Positions 1 through 7,964 of a stretch of 20,970 nt of DNA are shown one piece after another; position 1 is the first letter of the stretch, and every line of letters begins with the position of its first letter. Made by a program: the position numbers and the translations under genes. The notes below the pieces were generated by a model, which was not told where the DNA came from, did no database searches, and worked only from the letters and a program-made list of their open reading frames with translations. Origin of the DNA: JAUXFS01 sp050329575 (GTDB lineage Bacteria > Pseudomonadota > Alphaproteobacteria > Rhodospirillales > Defluviicoccaceae); assembly GCA_050329575.1 (NCBI GenBank), contig JBHJOP010000022.1, positions 1 to 20,970 of the forward strand, in the 5' to 3' direction.

Positions 1-1214
1 GGCAGGAACGGCTGGAGCGTTCGGAGAGCACCGATGTCGGGCTCAGGGTGTTGATCGGCCTGCGCCAAGCGGTGGTGTCGTCCTCGGATCTGTCGGCGGA
101 CGGCCTGCGCGGGATGGTCGAGCGCGCGGTGGCGATGGCGCGGGCGGTTCCAGGGGATCCCTATTGCGGGCTCGCCGCGCCGTCCGAACTCGCCGGCGAG
201 CCCGTCGACGTCGACGGCTGCGATGCCGCCGAGCCGACACCGGAGGCCCTGCTGGCGCGCGCGGCTTGCGCCGAAGAGGCGGCGCGCGCGGTCGCCGGAG
301 TCACCAACTCCGAGGGTGCGGAGGCGACCTGGAGTTTCGGCTACAATGCCGTCGCCGCCACCAACGGCTTCGCTCGGGCCTATGCGCGCTCGCGGCACGG
401 CCTGACGGTCTCGGTGCTCGCCGGCGAAGGCACCGCGATGGAGCGGGACTACGACTACACCACCGCCGTTCACGGCGAGGATCTCCGCGATCCCGCCGCG
501 ATCGGCCGGTCGGCCGGCGAACGCGCGGTGGCGCGGCTCGGTCCGCGCAAGATCAGCTCGGCGCAGGTCCCGGTGGTCTACGATCCGAGGGTCGCGGGCA
601 GCCTGCTCGGCCACCTCGCCGCGGCCGTCAACGGCACCGCCATCGCCCGCGGCACCACCTTCCTCAAGGACAGGCTGGGGACGGCGGTGTTCCCGGCCGC
701 GATCGAGATCATTGACGACCCGCTGCGCCGGCGCGGCCTGCGCTCGCGCCCGTTCGACGCCGAAGGAATCGCCACCCGGCCGCTGAAGATCGTCGACGGC
801 GGAACGCTCGCGAGCTGGATTCTCGATCTCCGCTCCGCCCGCCAGCTCGGGATGGAGTCGACCGGCCACGCGGCGCGGGGGATCTCGTCGCCGCCGTCGC
901 CGTCGATCAGCAATCTCTACATGGCGCCGGGGACGGTCGGCCGCGCGGCGCTGATCGCCGGCGTCGCCCGCGGCTTCTACGTCACGGAACTGATCGGGTT
1001 CGGCGTCAACGGCGTCACCGGCGACTACAGCCGCGGCGCCAGCGGGTTCTGGATCGAGGACGGGCGGCTCGCCTATCCGGTGAGCGAGATCACCATCGCC
1101 GGCAACCTGCTCGGGATGTTCGCCAACCTCACGGCCGCCGACGATCTCCACTTCCGCTACGCCACCGACGCGCCGACCCTGCGGATCGACGGCATGACGC
1201 TCGCCGGCCGCTAG
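1..1214 (+). CDS. pmbA: TldE/PmbA family protein, 5' end cut by window edge
   Basis: The reading frame is open from base 3, so the true start lies to the left. The visible part is 403 residues, against roughly 450 for the family. Its first residues (LERSESTDVGLRVLIGLRQA) fit the interior of PmbA, so the internal GTG at 48 is not taken as the start. The C-terminal half carries the family signature GVNGVTGDYSRGASGFWIE followed by PVSEITIAGNLLGMF. No HExxxH zinc motif is seen, which fits the TldE/PmbA partner rather than the catalytic TldD subunit. Known members form a TldD-TldE complex that degrades unfolded peptides and matures modified peptides such as microcin B17. No tldD is visible here. 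The stop lies 18 bp from the end of the convergent xseA. Confidence 0.93.
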   Translation, partial: QERLERSESTDVGLRVLIGLRQAVVSSSDLSADGLRGMVERAVAMARAVPGDPYCGLAAPSELAGEPVDVDGCDAAEPTPEALLARAACAEEAARAVAGVTNSEGAEATWSFGYNAVAATNGFARAYARSRHGLTVSVLAGEGTAMERDYDYTTAVHGEDLRDPAAIGRSAGERAVARLGPRKISSAQVPVVYDPRVAGSLLGHLAAAVNGTAIARGTTFLKDRLGTAVFPAAIEIIDDPLRRRGLRSRPFDAEGIATRPLKIVDGGTLASWILDLRSARQLGMESTGHAARGISSPPSPSISNLYMAPGTVGRAALIAGVARGFYVTELIGFGVNGVTGDYSRGASGFWIEDGRLAYPVSEITIAGNLLGMFANLTAADDLHFRYATDAPTLRIDGMTLAGR

Positions 1215-1232
1215 CCCGATCCGGCGTTGCCG

Positions 1233-2660
1233 TCAGAGCAGGGTTCCCTGCCCGTCGTCGGTCGCCGGCGGCCGTGACGGGTGGCGCTTGCGCGGCTGCA
1301 TCCCGTCGTCGACCGTCACCGCCGCCTCGCCGTCGTGGAAGCGCAGACCCAGACCCATGCCCGGTTTCAGGGCGCCGACCGAGAGCACGGCGCGGCCAGT
1401 GCGGTCGTGGACGAGCACGAATCCACGCTCCAGCACCCGTTGATAGGAGAACCCGGCGAGCAGCCGGGTGAGATGGTCGAGGCCGCGCCGGCGATCGCGC
1501 AGCAGCACCTTGACCGCCGCGTCGAGGGCGCGCGCCTCGGAGCCCACCCGGTTGCGCTCGAGGGCGATGCGCTGGGCCGGGTTGACCAGCCGTCCGGCCA
1601 GCTCCCGCAACCGGGTGCGGCGACGATCGAGGCCGACGGCGAGGCCGTTGGCGAGGCGCTCGCTCCAGTCGTCGAGCCGCTGGCGCGCCTCCCCAATCAG
1701 CCGCGCCGGCTTCGGCAGCCCGCGGACGAGCGCCTCCAGGCGTTGGCGGCGGTCGCCGATCGTGCGGGTGATCGCGCCGAGCAGCCGGGTGCCGGCGTCG
1801 AGGACCTGGGCGAGCAGCTCGATGCGGACCGGGACCGCCATCTCGGCGGCCGCCGTCGGGGTCGGGGCGCGCCTGTCGGCCGCGAAATCGATCAGCGTGG
1901 TGTCGGTCTCGTGGCCGACCGCCGAGATCAGCGGGATGTCGCTCGCGGCGGCGGCGCGGACGACGATCTCCTCGTTGAACGCCCACAGGTCCTCGAGGCT
2001 GCCGCCGCCGCGGGCGACGATCAGCAGGTCGGGGCGGGGCGGGGTGCCGCCCGCCGGCAGCCGGTTGAAGCCGGCGATCGCCGCCGCCACCTGCTCGGCC
2101 GCGCCCTGCCCCTGCACCAGCACCGGCCACAGGAGCACCCGGCGCGGGAAGCGATCGCCGAGCCGGTGCAGGATGTCGCGGATCACCGCGCCGGTCGGCG
2201 AGGTCACCACGCCGATGACCTCCGGCAAGAACGGCAGTCGCTTCTTTCGCGCCTCGTCGAACAGCCCCTCGGCGGCCAGAGCCCGGCGGCGATCCTCGAG
2301 CAGCTTGAGCAGCGCCCCCTCCCCGGCCATCTCCATCGCCTCGACGATCATCTGGTACTTGGAGCGGCCGGGATAGGTGGTCAGCCGGCCGGTGGCCACC
2401 ACCTCCATCCCGTCGGCGGGGCGGACGGCGAGGCGGACGGCGGCGTTGCGCCAACAGACGCCGTCGAGCACCGCGGTCTCGTCCTTGAGCGAGAAGTAGA
2501 GGTGCCCGGACGCCGCCCGCTTGAACCCGGTCAGCTCGCCGCGCACCCGGACCAGACCGAAAGCGCCTTCGACATGGCGCTTGAGCTGCTGCGAGATTTC
2601 CCCCACCGTTCGGATGGGAAGGTTGTGATCGGGCGCGTCGGTGCTAGGATGGTCGGCCAT
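1233..2660 (-). CDS. xseA: Exodeoxyribonuclease VII large subunit
   Basis: The product has 475 residues, slightly longer than many XseA proteins because of a C-terminal tail rich in R, P and D. XseA with several copies of XseB forms exonuclease VII, which cuts single-stranded DNA from both ends to acid-soluble oligonucleotides. Residues about 14-110 form the N-terminal OB-fold (VGEISQQLKRHVE, VRVRGELTGF, GHLYFSLKDE). The nuclease domain follows, with SPTGAVIRDI at 154-163, RGGGSLEDLW at 217-226, SAVGHETD at 246-253 and RAPTPTAAAE at 264-273. The start ATG is the complement of 2658-2660 and the gene diverges from purD. A divergent xseA-purD arrangement is, from general knowledge, common in alphaproteobacteria. 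No xseB lies in this window. Confidence 0.95.
   Translation of the reverse strand: MADHPSTDAPDHNLPIRTVGEISQQLKRHVEGAFGLVRVRGELTGFKRAASGHLYFSLKDETAVLDGVCWRNAAVRLAVRPADGMEVVATGRLTTYPGRSKYQMIVEAMEMAGEGALLKLLEDRRRALAAEGLFDEARKKRLPFLPEVIGVVTSPTGAVIRDILHRLGDRFPRRVLLWPVLVQGQGAAEQVAAAIAGFNRLPAGGTPPRPDLLIVARGGGSLEDLWAFNEEIVVRAAAASDIPLISAVGHETDTTLIDFAADRRAPTPTAAAEMAVPVRIELLAQVLDAGTRLLGAITRTIGDRRQRLEALVRGLPKPARLIGEARQRLDDWSERLANGLAVGLDRRRTRLRELAGRLVNPAQRIALERNRVGSEARALDAAVKVLLRDRRRGLDHLTRLLAGFSYQRVLERGFVLVHDRTGRAVLSVGALKPGMGLGLRFHDGEAAVTVDDGMQPRKRHPSRPPATDDGQGTLL
2623..2650 (+). promoter_or_regulatory. Possible sigma-70-like promoter for purD
   Basis: TTGTGA (2623-2628) and TAGGAT (2645-2650) are 16 bp apart, each matching the consensus at four of six positions. 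They lie about 75 bp before the purD ATG, inside the first codons of divergent xseA. The boxes are weak and the call rests only on position and spacing. Confidence 0.25.
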
Positions 2661-2724
2661 CGGCGCGAGTATGGCGCAATCGCGGGAGCGGAGCCAAGCG
2701 ACTGCGGGAATCGGGGGACGCAGG

Positions 2725-4002
2725 ATGAGGGTACTGGTCGTCGGATCGGGCGGACGGGAGCACGCCCTCTGCTGGGCGATTGCCCGCTCGCCGCTGTGCG
2801 ACGCCCTCTACTGCGCGCCGGGCAACGCCGGAATCGCGGCGCTCGCCGCCTGCATCGACATCGCCGCCGAGGATCTCGACGGTCTGGTCGCCTTCGCCGC
2901 CGACCGACGGATCGACTTCGTCGTCGTCGGCCCCGAGGTGCCGCTGGTGGCCGGCCTCGTCGATCGCCTCGCAGCGGCCGGCATCAAGGCGTTCGGCCCC
3001 GACGCCCGCGCCGCCGCGATCGAGGGATCGAAGACGTTCATGAAGGACCTGTGCGCGCGCTACGGCATTCCGACCGCCGCCTACGGCCGCTTCGACGAAC
3101 CCGACGAGGCCAAGGAGTTCATCCACCGCCGGGGCGCGCCGATCGTCGTCAAGGCCGACGGGCTCGCCGCCGGCAAGGGGGTGATCCTCTGCCGCAACGA
3201 GAACGAGGCGTTCGCGGCGATCGACCACATCATGACCGAACGCGCCTTCGGCGCCGCCGGCGCGGAGGTGATCATCGAGGACTACCTGACCGGCGAGGAG
3301 GCCAGCTTCTTCGCCCTGGTCAACGGCACCAGGGTGATCCCGCTCGCCTCCGCCCAGGACCACAAGGCCGCCCACGACGGCGACCAGGGCCCCAACACCG
3401 GCGGCATGGGGGCGTATTCGCCGGCACCGGTGGTCACCGAGGCGATGGCCGAGACCATCCTCGCGGAGATCGTGGTGCCGACCGTCGAGGCGCTGGCCGC
3501 CGAGAACCGCCCGTTCACGGGCGTGCTGTACGCCGGGCTGATGATCGCCGCCGACGGCCCCAAGGTGCTGGAATTCAACGCCCGCTTCGGCGACCCGGAA
3601 TGCCAGCCGTTGATCATGCGGCTGAAGTCGGACCTGCTCGTGGCGCTGGTCGCCTGCGCCGAGGGGCGGATGGACGACGTCCGGCTCGAATGGCACCCGG
3701 ATGCGGCGCTGACCGTAGTCATGGCGACCCGCGGCTATCCCGGGCCCTATCCCAGGGGGTCGCGGATCGCCGGCCTCGACCGCGCCGGCGCGGTCGACGG
3801 CGTCGAGGTGTTTCACGCCGGCACCAAGGCGGACGACGGATGGATCGTCGCCAACGGCGGCCGTGTCCTCGGGGTCACCGCCCGCGCCCCGACGATCGCC
3901 GCGGCGCAGGCGCTGGCCTACCGGGCGGTCGACCTGATCGACTGGCCGCAGGGGTTCTGCCGCCACGACATCGGCTGGCGGGCGATCGCGCGGTCGGCCT
4001 GA
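2725..4002 (+). CDS. purD: Phosphoribosylamine-glycine ligase (GAR synthetase)
   Basis: The enzyme joins glycine to 5-phosphoribosylamine using ATP, the second step of purine synthesis, in the cytosol. The ATG at 2725 is chosen because MRVLVVGSGGREHAL is the canonical PurD N-terminus and GGGGGACGCAGG precedes it. An in-frame ATG at 2671 would add an atypical leader. The product is 425 residues, normal for the family. Visible motifs are GSGGREH at 7-13, the ATP-grasp segment IVVKADGLAAGKGV, GPNTGGMGAYSPAP near 222-235, and LEFNARFGDPECQ near 282-294 with the metal-binding E and N. The DUF1244 gene follows after 18 bp, so the two are probably co-transcribed. Confidence 0.96.
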   Translation: MRVLVVGSGGREHALCWAIARSPLCDALYCAPGNAGIAALAACIDIAAEDLDGLVAFAADRRIDFVVVGPEVPLVAGLVDRLAAAGIKAFGPDARAAAIEGSKTFMKDLCARYGIPTAAYGRFDEPDEAKEFIHRRGAPIVVKADGLAAGKGVILCRNENEAFAAIDHIMTERAFGAAGAEVIIEDYLTGEEASFFALVNGTRVIPLASAQDHKAAHDGDQGPNTGGMGAYSPAPVVTEAMAETILAEIVVPTVEALAAENRPFTGVLYAGLMIAADGPKVLEFNARFGDPECQPLIMRLKSDLLVALVACAEGRMDDVRLEWHPDAALTVVMATRGYPGPYPRGSRIAGLDRAGAVDGVEVFHAGTKADDGWIVANGGRVLGVTARAPTIAAAQALAYRAVDLIDWPQGFCRHDIGWRAIARSA

Positions 4003-4020
4003 ACCGGGAGAGAGGGAGAC

Positions 4021-4335
4021 ATGGACGAACGCACCCGTATCGAGCTCGAAGCGGCCGCGTTCCGCGGTCTCGTCGAGCACCTGCGGCGCCGCACCGACGT
4101 CCAGAACATCGACCTGATGAACCTCGCCGGCTTCTGTCGCAACTGCCTGTCGAAGTGGTATCGGGCGGCGGCCGACGAGCGCGTCATCGCGATGTCCTAC
4201 GACGAGGCCCGCGAGATCGTCTACGGCATGCCGTTCGACGAATGGAAGGCCCGCTACCAGAAGGAGGCCTCGCCCGAGCAGCAGCGGCTGTTCGAGGAGA
4301 CCAAGCCGCTGCACGCCGCCATCAGCGGCCACTGA
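4021..4335 (+). CDS. DUF1244 family small protein
   Basis: This 104-residue soluble protein has no signal peptide or membrane segment. Its middle, NLAGFCRNCLSKWYRAAADE, matches my memory of DUF1244, a small alphaproteobacterial and gammaproteobacterial family of unknown biochemical function. A CxxC pair (FCRNC) sits near residue 40 and a conserved-looking YDEAREIVYGMPFDEWKARYQ segment follows. GGGAGAGAGGGAGAC just before the ATG is a good ribosome binding site. The gene starts 18 bp after purD and probably shares its transcript. No catalytic residues can be assigned. Confidence 0.85.
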   Translation: MDERTRIELEAAAFRGLVEHLRRRTDVQNIDLMNLAGFCRNCLSKWYRAAADERVIAMSYDEAREIVYGMPFDEWKARYQKEASPEQQRLFEETKPLHAAISGH

Positions 4336-4370
4336 CCGGCCGCCGGGCGCCGCATCCGCGGCCGTGGCGG

Positions 4371-4832
4371 TCAGCGGCGGCGCTGCGCGAAGAAGGCGCG
4401 CAGCAGGACACGGCCCTCGCGCTCGCGAATGCCGCCGTAGACCTCGGGCCGGTGGTGGCAGGTGGGTTGCGCGAACACGCGGGCGCCGTGCTCGACGCCG
4501 CCGCCCTTCGGATCGTAGGCACCGAAGTAGAGCCGCCGCAGGCGGGCGAACGAGATCGCCGCCGCGCACATGGCGCACGGCTCCAGGGTGACATGGAGGT
4601 CGCAGTCGACGAGCCGCGGGGCCCCCGCCGACGCCGCCGCCTCGCGGATCACCAGCATCTCGGCATGGGCGGTCGGGTCGCCCAGTTCCTCGACCCGGTT
4701 GCCGGCGGCGGCGAGCACGGCCCCGCGGGCGTCGACCAGCACCGCGCCGACAGGCACCTCGCCGCGGCGTGCCGCCGCCTTCGCCTCGGCGAGGGCGAGA
4801 TCCATGAACGACCGACCGACCATCGCCGCCAC
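4371..4832 (-). CDS. tadA: tRNA-specific adenosine deaminase TadA
   Basis: TadA deaminates adenosine to inosine at wobble position 34 of tRNA-Arg(ACG). The 153-residue product carries the cytidine/deoxycytidylate deaminase zinc site: HAE at 56-58 (zinc His56, proton shuttle Glu58) and PCAMC at 85-89 (zinc Cys86 and Cys89). The context LEPCAMCAAAISFARLRRLYFGAYDPKGGG and the C-terminal FFAQRRR are typical of TadA rather than free-base deaminases. Three in-frame ATGs (residues 1, 4 and 10) are possible starts; the longest is given. It diverges from the amidotransferase-like gene at 4903 and converges on DUF1244 with a 35-bp gap. Confidence 0.93.
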   Translation of the reverse strand: MAAMVGRSFMDLALAEAKAAARRGEVPVGAVLVDARGAVLAAAGNRVEELGDPTAHAEMLVIREAAASAGAPRLVDCDLHVTLEPCAMCAAAISFARLRRLYFGAYDPKGGGVEHGARVFAQPTCHHRPEVYGGIREREGRVLLRAFFAQRRR

Positions 4833-4902
4833 CTTTGGGCGCCGCAGCGCGGCCGGTCAAGGCCGTTGCGCCGCGATCGCGGGATGCCTACAGTCCGGCG
4901 CC

Positions 4903-5619
4903 ATGTCCCGACCCGTGATCGGCATCACCGTGGATTCCGAGGAGCCCGGCGGCTACTCCAAGTTCCCGTGGCTGGCCCTGCGCCAGAACTATTGCCGGGC
5001 GGTGGTCGACGCCGGCGGCCTGCCGGTACTGCTCCCCCCCGAGCCGGACCAGGCCGAGGCCTACCTGGAGCGGATCGACGGCCTCCTCGTCTCCGGCGGC
5101 AACTTCGACGTCGATCCGGCGGTGTTCGGCGCCGAAAGCCGCCACCCGACGGTGCGGACCAAGGACCGGCGCACCGCCTTCGAGCTGGCGATCGTGCGCG
5201 GCGCGCTCGCCCGCGACCTCGCCGTGCTCGGCATCTGCGGCGGCCAGCAGCTGTTGCACGTCGTGCTCGGCGGCACCCTGATCCAGCACATCCCCGACGA
5301 GGTTCCGGGAGCGCTCGCCCACGAGCAGCCGAACCCGCGCGACCAGCCCGGACATACCGTTCACGTGGTCGACGGCACCCGGCTGCGGGCGATCGTCGGC
5401 GTCGCCGAACTCGCGGTCAACAGCGCCCACCACCAGGCGGCGAAGGACGTGCCGCCGGGTGTCGTCGTCGATGCCGTCGCCCCCGACAGGGTGATCGAAG
5501 GCATCGAGGTGCCGGGGCGACGATTCTGCCTCGGCGTCCAGTGGCACCCCGAGTTCGCGCTCGGCGACGGCGACGCGCGCCTGTTCGCGGCCTTCGTCGA
5601 CGCCGCCCGGCAGCCGTGA
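4903..5619 (+). CDS. Class I glutamine amidotransferase-like gamma-glutamyl hydrolase (peptidase C26 / PuuD type)
   Basis: The 238-residue protein is a free-standing amidotransferase fold. The nucleophile elbow GICGGQQLLHV places Cys112, and QWHPEF supplies His215 and Glu217. The N-terminus (PVIGITVDSEEPG) and LLVSGGNFDVDP are typical of the C26 group that includes gamma-glutamyl-gamma-aminobutyrate hydrolase PuuD. Such enzymes hydrolyse gamma-glutamyl amides, but no putrescine pathway genes are nearby, so the substrate is not known. The ATG at 4903 is preceded by only a weak ribosome site. Its TGA overlaps the GTG of the next gene in GTGA, so translation is probably coupled to the pseudouridine synthase and rsmD. 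Confidence 0.88.
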   Translation: MSRPVIGITVDSEEPGGYSKFPWLALRQNYCRAVVDAGGLPVLLPPEPDQAEAYLERIDGLLVSGGNFDVDPAVFGAESRHPTVRTKDRRTAFELAIVRGALARDLAVLGICGGQQLLHVVLGGTLIQHIPDEVPGALAHEQPNPRDQPGHTVHVVDGTRLRAIVGVAELAVNSAHHQAAKDVPPGVVVDAVAPDRVIEGIEVPGRRFCLGVQWHPEFALGDGDARLFAAFVDAARQP

Positions 5620-6365
5620 CGACCGCCGCGCCGGCTGCCGACGGCGGCGAGCGGATCGCCAAGGTGATCGCCCGCGCCGGGCTCTGTTCGCGACGCACCG
5701 CCGAGCAGTGGATCGCCGACGGCCGGGTGGCGGTCAACGGACGGACGCTGACCTCGCCGGCGGTGGTCGTCACCGAGACCGACGCGGTCGTCGTCGACGG
5801 CCAGCCGTTGCCGCCAAGGACGACGGCTCGGCTGTGGCGCTACCACAAGCCGCCGGGGCTGATCACCACCCACCGCGATCCGGAAGGGCGGCCGACGGTG
5901 TTCGATCGGCTGCCGGTACAGCTCGGCCGGGTGATCTCGGTCGGCCGCCTCGACGTCAGCTCCGAGGGGTTGTTGCTGCTCACCAACGACGGCGCGCTCG
6001 CCCGCCACCTCGAGCTGCCGGGGACCGGCTGGGCGCGGCGTTACCGGGTGCGGGTGTTCGGCCTCGTCGACGAGGAGGCGCTGGAGGGGCTGCAACGGGG
6101 CGTCACCGTCGACGATGTCCGCTACGGTTCGATCACCGCCCGCCTCGACCGCGGCCAAGGGCCCAACTCGTGGCTGACCCTCACCTTGCGCGAGGGCAGG
6201 AACCGGGAGGTCCGCAAGGTGCTCGAGCACCTGGGTCTGACCGTCAACCGCTTGATCCGCATCTCCTTCGGGCCGTTCCAGTTGGGCACGCTCGGCCGCG
6301 GCGAGGTCGCCGAGGTGCCGGCGAAGGTGCTGCGCGAGCAGCTCGGCAAGGAGCTGGCGCGGTGA
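5616..6365 (+). CDS. rluB: Pseudouridine synthase, RsuA/RluB/E/F family (RluB-like)
   Basis: The product (249 residues) has an N-terminal S4 RNA-binding domain, about residues 12-60 (RIAKVIARAGLCSRRTAEQWI). The catalytic domain follows, with GRLDVSSEGLLLLTND containing catalytic Asp113. The family signature usually has Thr where this protein has Ser116. LREGRNREVRKVLEHLGLTVNRLIRISFGPF is typical of the RluB branch, which modifies U2605 of 23S rRNA in E. coli. I cannot separate RluB from RluE or RluF specificity by eye. The start is the GTG inside GTGA at 5616, overlapping the stop of the previous gene by 4 bp. The same arrangement links it to rsmD. Confidence 0.9.
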   Translation: MTTAAPAADGGERIAKVIARAGLCSRRTAEQWIADGRVAVNGRTLTSPAVVVTETDAVVVDGQPLPPRTTARLWRYHKPPGLITTHRDPEGRPTVFDRLPVQLGRVISVGRLDVSSEGLLLLTNDGALARHLELPGTGWARRYRVRVFGLVDEEALEGLQRGVTVDDVRYGSITARLDRGQGPNSWLTLTLREGRNREVRKVLEHLGLTVNRLIRISFGPFQLGTLGRGEVAEVPAKVLREQLGKELAR

Positions 6366-6925
6366 GGATCGTCGCCGGCCGGCTGCGCGGCCGCCCGCTC
6401 CGCGTCGCCGCCGGGACCCACGTCCGCCCGACCGCGGACCGGGTGCGCGAAGCCGTGTTCAACATCCTCGAGCATGGCCTCGCCTGGGCCGGCTTCGAGG
6501 GTGCGACCGTGCTCGACGTGTTCGCCGGCAGCGGCGCATGTGGCCTGGAAGCGCTGTCCCGCGGCTGCCGCCGGGCAACCTTCGTCGACCATGACGGCAC
6601 CGCCCTGCTCGGCATCCGGCGCAACGCCACGGCGCTGGGCGAGGCGCGATCGATCACGCTCCTCGAACTCGACGCCACCCGGCTGCCGCCGCCGCCCCGC
6701 ACCGCCGGCACGCCGGCTCTGCTCGCCTTCCTCGATCCTCCGTACGAGACCGGGCTGGCGACGCCGGCGCTGCAGGGCCTCGCGGCCCGTGGCTGGATCA
6801 CCGCCGGCGCCGTCTGCGTCGTCGAAGTCGCCGCACGAGAGCCGCTGATCCTGCCCCCCGGTTTCGCGCTCGCCGACGAGCGCACCTACGGCAACGCCCG
6901 TGTGGGGTTCGCGCTCCCCTCCTAG
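6362..6925 (+). CDS. rsmD: 16S rRNA (guanine(966)-N2)-methyltransferase RsmD
   Basis: RsmD methylates G966 of 16S rRNA with SAM during 30S assembly. The 187-residue protein begins with the family N-terminus RIVAGRLRGRPLRV and the conserved RPTADRVREAVFNIL. SAM-binding motif I is VLDVFAGSGACGLEALSRG at about 50-68, and the N6/N2-type catalytic motif DPPY is at 125-128. The GTG start at 6362 overlaps the preceding stop in GTGA. An rRNA pseudouridine synthase directly before rsmD is a frequent neighbour pair in alphaproteobacteria, consistent with a small rRNA-modification operon. It converges on rpoH. Confidence 0.94.
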   Translation: MRIVAGRLRGRPLRVAAGTHVRPTADRVREAVFNILEHGLAWAGFEGATVLDVFAGSGACGLEALSRGCRRATFVDHDGTALLGIRRNATALGEARSITLLELDATRLPPPPRTAGTPALLAFLDPPYETGLATPALQGLAARGWITAGAVCVVEVAAREPLILPPGFALADERTYGNARVGFALPS

Positions 6926-6977
6926 CGGCCGCTCCGGCCCCCGACTCGCTGGCGCGACCGCGGCGGCCGCTCCGGCC
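6925..6977. repeat. Two 15-bp direct repeats, each a small hairpin, between rsmD and rpoH
   Basis: GCGGCCGCTCCGGCC occurs at 6925-6939 and again at 6963-6977. Each copy can fold as GGCCG-CTC-CGGCC. They fill the short gap between the convergent stops of rsmD and rpoH, where a bidirectional terminator would be expected. No T-tract follows in either direction, so intrinsic termination is not certain. Confidence 0.55.
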
Positions 6978-6981
6978 GTCG

Positions 6982-7866
6982 TCAGCAGGCGATGCGTTGC
7001 TGGATCAGGGCGTTGCGGACCGACTTCTGCAATTTCTCGAAGGCGCGCACTTCGATCTGGCGGACCCGCTCGCGGGAAATCCCGAAGCGCCGGCTCAGGT
7101 GCTCGAGGGTCGTCGGGCTCTCACGCAACCGCCGTTCCGAGAGGATCTGCCGCTCCCGGTCGGACAATCCCTTGAGCGCGCCGGCGAGCAGCCGCCTGCG
7201 GTTGCCGAACTCCTGGTCGCTCGCAAGCTGCGTTTCCTGACTCTCGTGCGGGTCGACCAGCCAGTCCTGCCATTCGCCGTCGCCGTCCTCGCGCACCGGC
7301 GCGTTGAGGGACGCGTCCGGGCTGGAGATCCGCCGGTTCATGCTGGCGACGTCGCTCTCGGACACGTTCAGCCGCGTGGCGATGCTGCTGACGTGCTCCG
7401 GCGAGAGGTCGCCTTCGTCGATCGCCTGCATCTGTCCCTTCAGCTTGCGCAGGTTGAAGAACAGCTTCTTCTGGGCGGCGGTGGTGCCCATCTTGACCAG
7501 CGACCAGGAGTGCAGGATGTACTCCTGGATGGCGGCGCGGATCCACCACATCGCGTAGGTGGAGAGGCGGAACCCGCGGTAGGGGTCGAACCGCATCACC
7601 GCCTGCATCATCCCGACGTTGCCCTCGGAGATCAGCTCCCCCAGTGGCAGCCCGTAGCCCCGGTAGCCCATGGCGATCTTGGCGACCAGGCGAAGATGGC
7701 TGGTGACCATGGTATGCGCGGCCGCGAGGTCGCCCTCGTCCGCCCATCGCCGGGCGAGCGCATACTCCTCTTCGGGCTCCAGCATCGGATACTTGCGGAT
7801 CCGCTGCAGATACCGGGACAGGTTGCGATCGGGCGATATGTCCAGCTCGAACACCATTCCCGACAT
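6982..7866 (-). CDS. rpoH: RNA polymerase sigma-32 factor RpoH
   Basis: RpoH directs RNA polymerase to heat-shock promoters. The product from the ATG complementary to 7864-7866 is 294 residues, the usual alphaproteobacterial length. GAGAGGG five bases before it decides the start over a longer in-frame option at about 7935. Region 2 contains GELISEGNVGMMQAVMRFDP and RLSTYAMWWIRAAIQEYIL. The RpoH box QKKLFFNLR at 132-140 separates it from housekeeping and other alternative sigmas. Region 4.2 (TLEHLSRRFGISRERVRQIE, about 253-272) is the -35 reader. The 98-bp leader from rluD holds two -10-like hexamers (TATACT, TACTAT) but no matched -35 that I trust. Confidence 0.96.
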   Translation of the reverse strand: MSGMVFELDISPDRNLSRYLQRIRKYPMLEPEEEYALARRWADEGDLAAAHTMVTSHLRLVAKIAMGYRGYGLPLGELISEGNVGMMQAVMRFDPYRGFRLSTYAMWWIRAAIQEYILHSWSLVKMGTTAAQKKLFFNLRKLKGQMQAIDEGDLSPEHVSSIATRLNVSESDVASMNRRISSPDASLNAPVREDGDGEWQDWLVDPHESQETQLASDQEFGNRRRLLAGALKGLSDRERQILSERRLRESPTTLEHLSRRFGISRERVRQIEVRAFEKLQKSVRNALIQQRIAC

Positions 7867-7964
7867 GATGACCCTCTCGTTTGCGGGCGTTCCGCCCAAG
7901 CGCTCCCCTGTTTCGTTTCTGGCTTTGGCTGCCATAGTATCCCAGGAACGCGCTCCAGTATAGG

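Noticed and set aside
2644..4860. 738-codon minus-strand frame antisense to purD
   Set aside because: It is the shadow of purD and DUF1244, and its low-complexity G, R and D-rich translation has no domain.
1281..6365. A very long open frame of 1694 codons on the plus strand
   Set aside because: Its first part is antisense to xseA and out of frame with purD and later genes; only the last 249 codons (from 5616) are a real gene. Long empty frames are common in DNA this rich in GC.
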